From the NCBI GenBank assembly GCA_027068485.1, contig JAMOSB010000017.1, forward strand, positions 1-64,000: a stretch of DNA of 64,000 nucleotides, given 5' to 3'. Source of the stretch: Sulfurovum sp. (GTDB lineage Bacteria; Campylobacterota; Campylobacteria; Campylobacterales; Sulfurovaceae). Shown here piece after piece: positions 61,784 through 64,000 of the stretch. The stretch's first letter is position 1, and each line of letters begins with the position of its first letter. A program made the position numbers and the translations under genes. The notes under the pieces are model-generated. The model saw only the letters and a list, made by a program, of their open reading frames with translations, made no database searches and had not been told where the DNA came from.

Positions 61784-62821
61784 ATGAGAATTGGTTTATA
61801 TATATTTGTAGCCTTAGTATTGGGTGCTATCATTGGGGGGTCGGTCTATACGATCAATGATGGTAACTATCTAGTGGAAGTGATGGGTATTCAGCTCAAC
61901 TTCCCTGTGGCAGTATGGGTTATCCTACCGATGCTTCTTCTATTGATCTTTACGGCATTTCATATGATGTTTTATAGTCTTAAAGGGTACTTTAGACTCA
62001 AGAAGTGGGAGAAGGATGCTGTGGCACTAGAAGATGCGCTCTACTGGTCACTGCTCAATGAACCCAAAGAGCAGAAGTATACCCGAGAGCAGATCAAGAG
62101 TGCTGCGGTTATCTTGAGTAAAGCCTCTCTTGAGATCCATGATAGTATCGATGGACTCAATAGCCGACTCTCCAAAGTCGTCCACCTACTAAGCAAGATA
62201 AAAAATGGTGAGTATGTTGATCTCAAAGAGCATAAGCTCGCCAAAGTTTTGACTGCGGGTAACCCCTATCTCATCCAAAATAGACTCAACCGTCTTGAGG
62301 TAGATGAGAGTTTTGTAGAAGAGGTGATACGTTCCTCTACACAGTACTCCAAAGAGGTACAGGCTAAAGCGTTGGAGATCTTTGCTACAACAGCTAGCTT
62401 TGAGAAGGCACGCAAGTATGCGAAGGTCTTTGATGCCAAAAATTTCCACTTGATGCTCAATCGTGTTGCGATGGGTGAAGAGGATCTGGAGCTGACAGGT
62501 GAAGTGATCGATAGCTTTGTTGAGGTACTCAAACTTGGATGTGCTGATTTTGTTTCGATTGCGATGGTGACTAAAAAAGAGTTTAGTCCTGATCAAAACT
62601 TGGCACTCTTCCGTCGCTACCAAAACCAAAACCCTAAAGCTCAAAATGCCTATCTCTATCTCCTCTTTGAGTATGAGCTTCTGGATAATGTCTCTGCCTA
62701 CCTTGATGAGCAGGGTGAAGAGGAGTTTGTGAAGTTTAGAGCCCTCTACGAACTCAAGAAGACCCATAAGACGAAGTTTAATCTTGAAGATCTGATCGAT
62801 ATGGATTCGCTCTGTAGATGA
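61784..62821 (+). CDS. Conserved membrane protein of unknown function
   Basis: A 345-residue protein with two N-terminal membrane helices (about 5-25 and 43-67) and a long helical, repeat-like cytoplasmic part, with TPR-like pairs such as SFEKARKYAKVFDAK and QNPKAQNAYLYLLFEYELLD. No enzyme motif is seen. It lies between dksA and dusB in a tight operon (9 bases after dksA, 4-base overlap with dusB), a placement that suggests a conserved but unknown role. Confidence 0.7.
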   Translation: MRIGLYIFVALVLGAIIGGSVYTINDGNYLVEVMGIQLNFPVAVWVILPMLLLLIFTAFHMMFYSLKGYFRLKKWEKDAVALEDALYWSLLNEPKEQKYTREQIKSAAVILSKASLEIHDSIDGLNSRLSKVVHLLSKIKNGEYVDLKEHKLAKVLTAGNPYLIQNRLNRLEVDESFVEEVIRSSTQYSKEVQAKALEIFATTASFEKARKYAKVFDAKNFHLMLNRVAMGEEDLELTGEVIDSFVEVLKLGCADFVSIAMVTKKEFSPDQNLALFRRYQNQNPKAQNAYLYLLFEYELLDNVSAYLDEQGEEEFVKFRALYELKKTHKTKFNLEDLIDMDSLCR

Positions 62822-63774
62822 GACTTGACTTTAGTAAAACCGTCTACGCCTTAGCCCCGCTTGCGGGCTTTACGGATCTACCCTTTCGTTCGGTGGTGAA
62901 GAAGTTTGGAGTGGATCTCACAGTGAGTGAGATGATCAGCTCCAATGCTCTCGCCTATCATAGTAAAAAAACCCATAAAATGTTAGAGAGGAGTGCGTTG
63001 GAGAATCCCTACTCCATACAGATTGCAGGCTCCAACCTCGATGTGATACGCAAAGCCGTGGAGATCATCAACGACAAAGAGGGGGTAGATATCATCGATC
63101 TCAACTGTGGTTGTCCTGCTCCCAAAGTGGTCAACAATCTTCAAGGAAGCTCTCTACTGACGGATCTGCCTCAGATGGGGCGGGTGATTGAGATGATCAA
63201 ACGCACCTCCAACAAAGCACAAACCTCTGTCAAGATTCGTCTAGGGTTTGATACCAAAAACCACCTAGAGATCGCCAAAGTGTGCCAAGAGAGTGGAGCA
63301 GACTTCATCTCAGTCCACGGACGCACCAGAGCGGGACGCTATAAAGCCCCTGTGGATTATGATGCGATTGCCGAGATTAAAGCATCACTTACCATCCCTG
63401 TCATCGCCAATGGAGATATCGACTCCCCTGCTAAAGCTCAGTGGGTAGTAGAGCATACCAAAGCAGACGGGGTAATGATCGGACGGGCTGCAGTAGGTAA
63501 TCCATGGATCTTTCATCAGATCAAGACGGGTGAATCGGTGGTGAGTAGTAGGCTTATCCAAGAGGTGGTACTCGAACACTTTGATCAGATGATTGCCCAC
63601 TATGGGGTCTATGGTGCGGTGATGTTTCGTAAGCATCTACACACCTACTCCAAGGCAGGCTATGAGGGGGCGAGTGCTTTTCGTAACCATGTCAATACCA
63701 TCGAAGATGTGACACAGATGCGAGAGGTCGTCGCAGCGTTTTTTGCCCAATCGCTCCTCCTCCCTACACACTAA
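62818..63774 (+). CDS. dusB: tRNA-dihydrouridine synthase
   Basis: A 318-residue FMN enzyme reducing uridines in the tRNA D-loop. Blocks are LAPLAGFTDLPFRSVVKKFG, VDIIDLNCGCPAPKVVNN with the catalytic Cys, VHGRTRAGRY, PVIANGDI and GVMIGRAAVGNPWIF. The DusB label fits best, though bacterial Dus subclasses are close. The start overlaps the preceding gene (ATGA). Confidence 0.9.
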   Translation: MRLDFSKTVYALAPLAGFTDLPFRSVVKKFGVDLTVSEMISSNALAYHSKKTHKMLERSALENPYSIQIAGSNLDVIRKAVEIINDKEGVDIIDLNCGCPAPKVVNNLQGSSLLTDLPQMGRVIEMIKRTSNKAQTSVKIRLGFDTKNHLEIAKVCQESGADFISVHGRTRAGRYKAPVDYDAIAEIKASLTIPVIANGDIDSPAKAQWVVEHTKADGVMIGRAAVGNPWIFHQIKTGESVVSSRLIQEVVLEHFDQMIAHYGVYGAVMFRKHLHTYSKAGYEGASAFRNHVNTIEDVTQMREVVAAFFAQSLLLPTH

Positions 63775-63792
63775 TTTAAAAGGATACTGTTT

Positions 63793-64000
63793 ATGACATT
63801 TGTATTGATTAAGACGATTCATATCTTTGCTGCGTTTATCTATGGGGGGTTTCTTATCGTAGACAACCTCTTTTTGGTACATATCAAAAAAAGCTATAGT
63901 GAGGCAGAGCATAAGGAGATACGAGAGTCTTTTATGAAGTATGTACGCAAAGTCGTCCCCCCCAGCCTTATCGTTGCGGTACTTACGGGACTCTACCTAA
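63793..64000 (+). CDS. Integral membrane protein, N-terminal part (cut by window end)
   Basis: An ATG at 63793 opens at least 69 codons that continue past the window. The sequence FVLIKTIHIFAAFIYGGFLI is a membrane helix with an internal His, then a charged loop and a second helix (PPSLIVAVLTGLYL). This resembles CopD-like or DUF-type small membrane proteins with haem-ligand histidines, but too little is visible to name it. An AAAAGGA ribosome site precedes it, 18 bases after dusB. Confidence 0.65.
   Translation, partial: MTFVLIKTIHIFAAFIYGGFLIVDNLFLVHIKKSYSEAEHKEIRESFMKYVRKVVPPSLIVAVLTGLYL

Overview
The window looks like chromosomal DNA of a Campylobacterota (Epsilonproteobacteria) bacterium, most like the free-living Sulfurovum/Sulfurimonas group. 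This rests on gene content and order: ctpA-purC-purS-purQ, rplI-hslV-hslU-era, a Cts-like transformation/type II secretion operon directly after era, a UbiD-type decarboxylase, DUF455 and PerR/peroxiredoxin genes. The genus is inferred, not shown. No rRNA, tRNA, CRISPR array or prophage was found.

Bases 1-1670 are an AT-rich accessory patch unlike the rest. It opens inside the 3' end of an IS5-like transposase whose terminal repeat abuts a headless RloB-type gene. Next comes a gene cassette: a RelB/RelE-type toxin-antitoxin pair followed by a convincing integron attC site (978-1049). An 80-bp MITE with the same terminal repeat as the IS sits inside a broken HNH nuclease gene. No integron integrase is in the window. 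Two more toxin-antitoxin relics lie in core intergenic regions: a vapC piece at 5980-6120 and a RelB/DinJ-YafQ-like piece at 20620-20797.

Bases 1670-22000 hold envelope and housekeeping genes: an MltB-type transglycosylase overlapping a CitE-like lyase, an ScsD-like thioredoxin, PhnA, YedI, YggS, RseP, an unusual membrane protein in one operon with TonB-ExbB-ExbD, a PqiA-PqiA-PqiB-PqiC lipid transport operon, a DAG-kinase-like protein, an ArsC-like protein, ValS, Ung, a UbiD-family decarboxylase, and a 2-Cys peroxiredoxin followed by a PerR/Fur regulator.

Bases 22000-33300 hold CrcB, PlsC, a membrane protein with an SH3-like end, PurQ/PurS/PurC, a CtpA-type protease and an M3 oligopeptidase on the minus strand. 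RplI, HslV, HslU and Era follow on the plus strand. Bases 33300-42040 are one transformation/secretion operon: a PilM-PilN fusion, PilO, PilP, secretin, AAA ATPase, TPR protein, GspE and GspF.

Bases 42186-64000 carry a NIT-domain hybrid histidine kinase, an MBL hydrolase, DUF455-LpxK-ArgB, a di-haem peroxidase translationally coupled to a PAS-GGDEF-EAL protein, ThrC, a LysM/3D-domain protein, a LamG/Ig-like secreted protein with a lipoprotein partner, an Amt-GlnK-NifX-like ammonium module, a DUF234 nuclease-like protein, RlmH, DksA, an uncharacterised membrane protein, DusB and the start of a membrane protein cut by the window edge.
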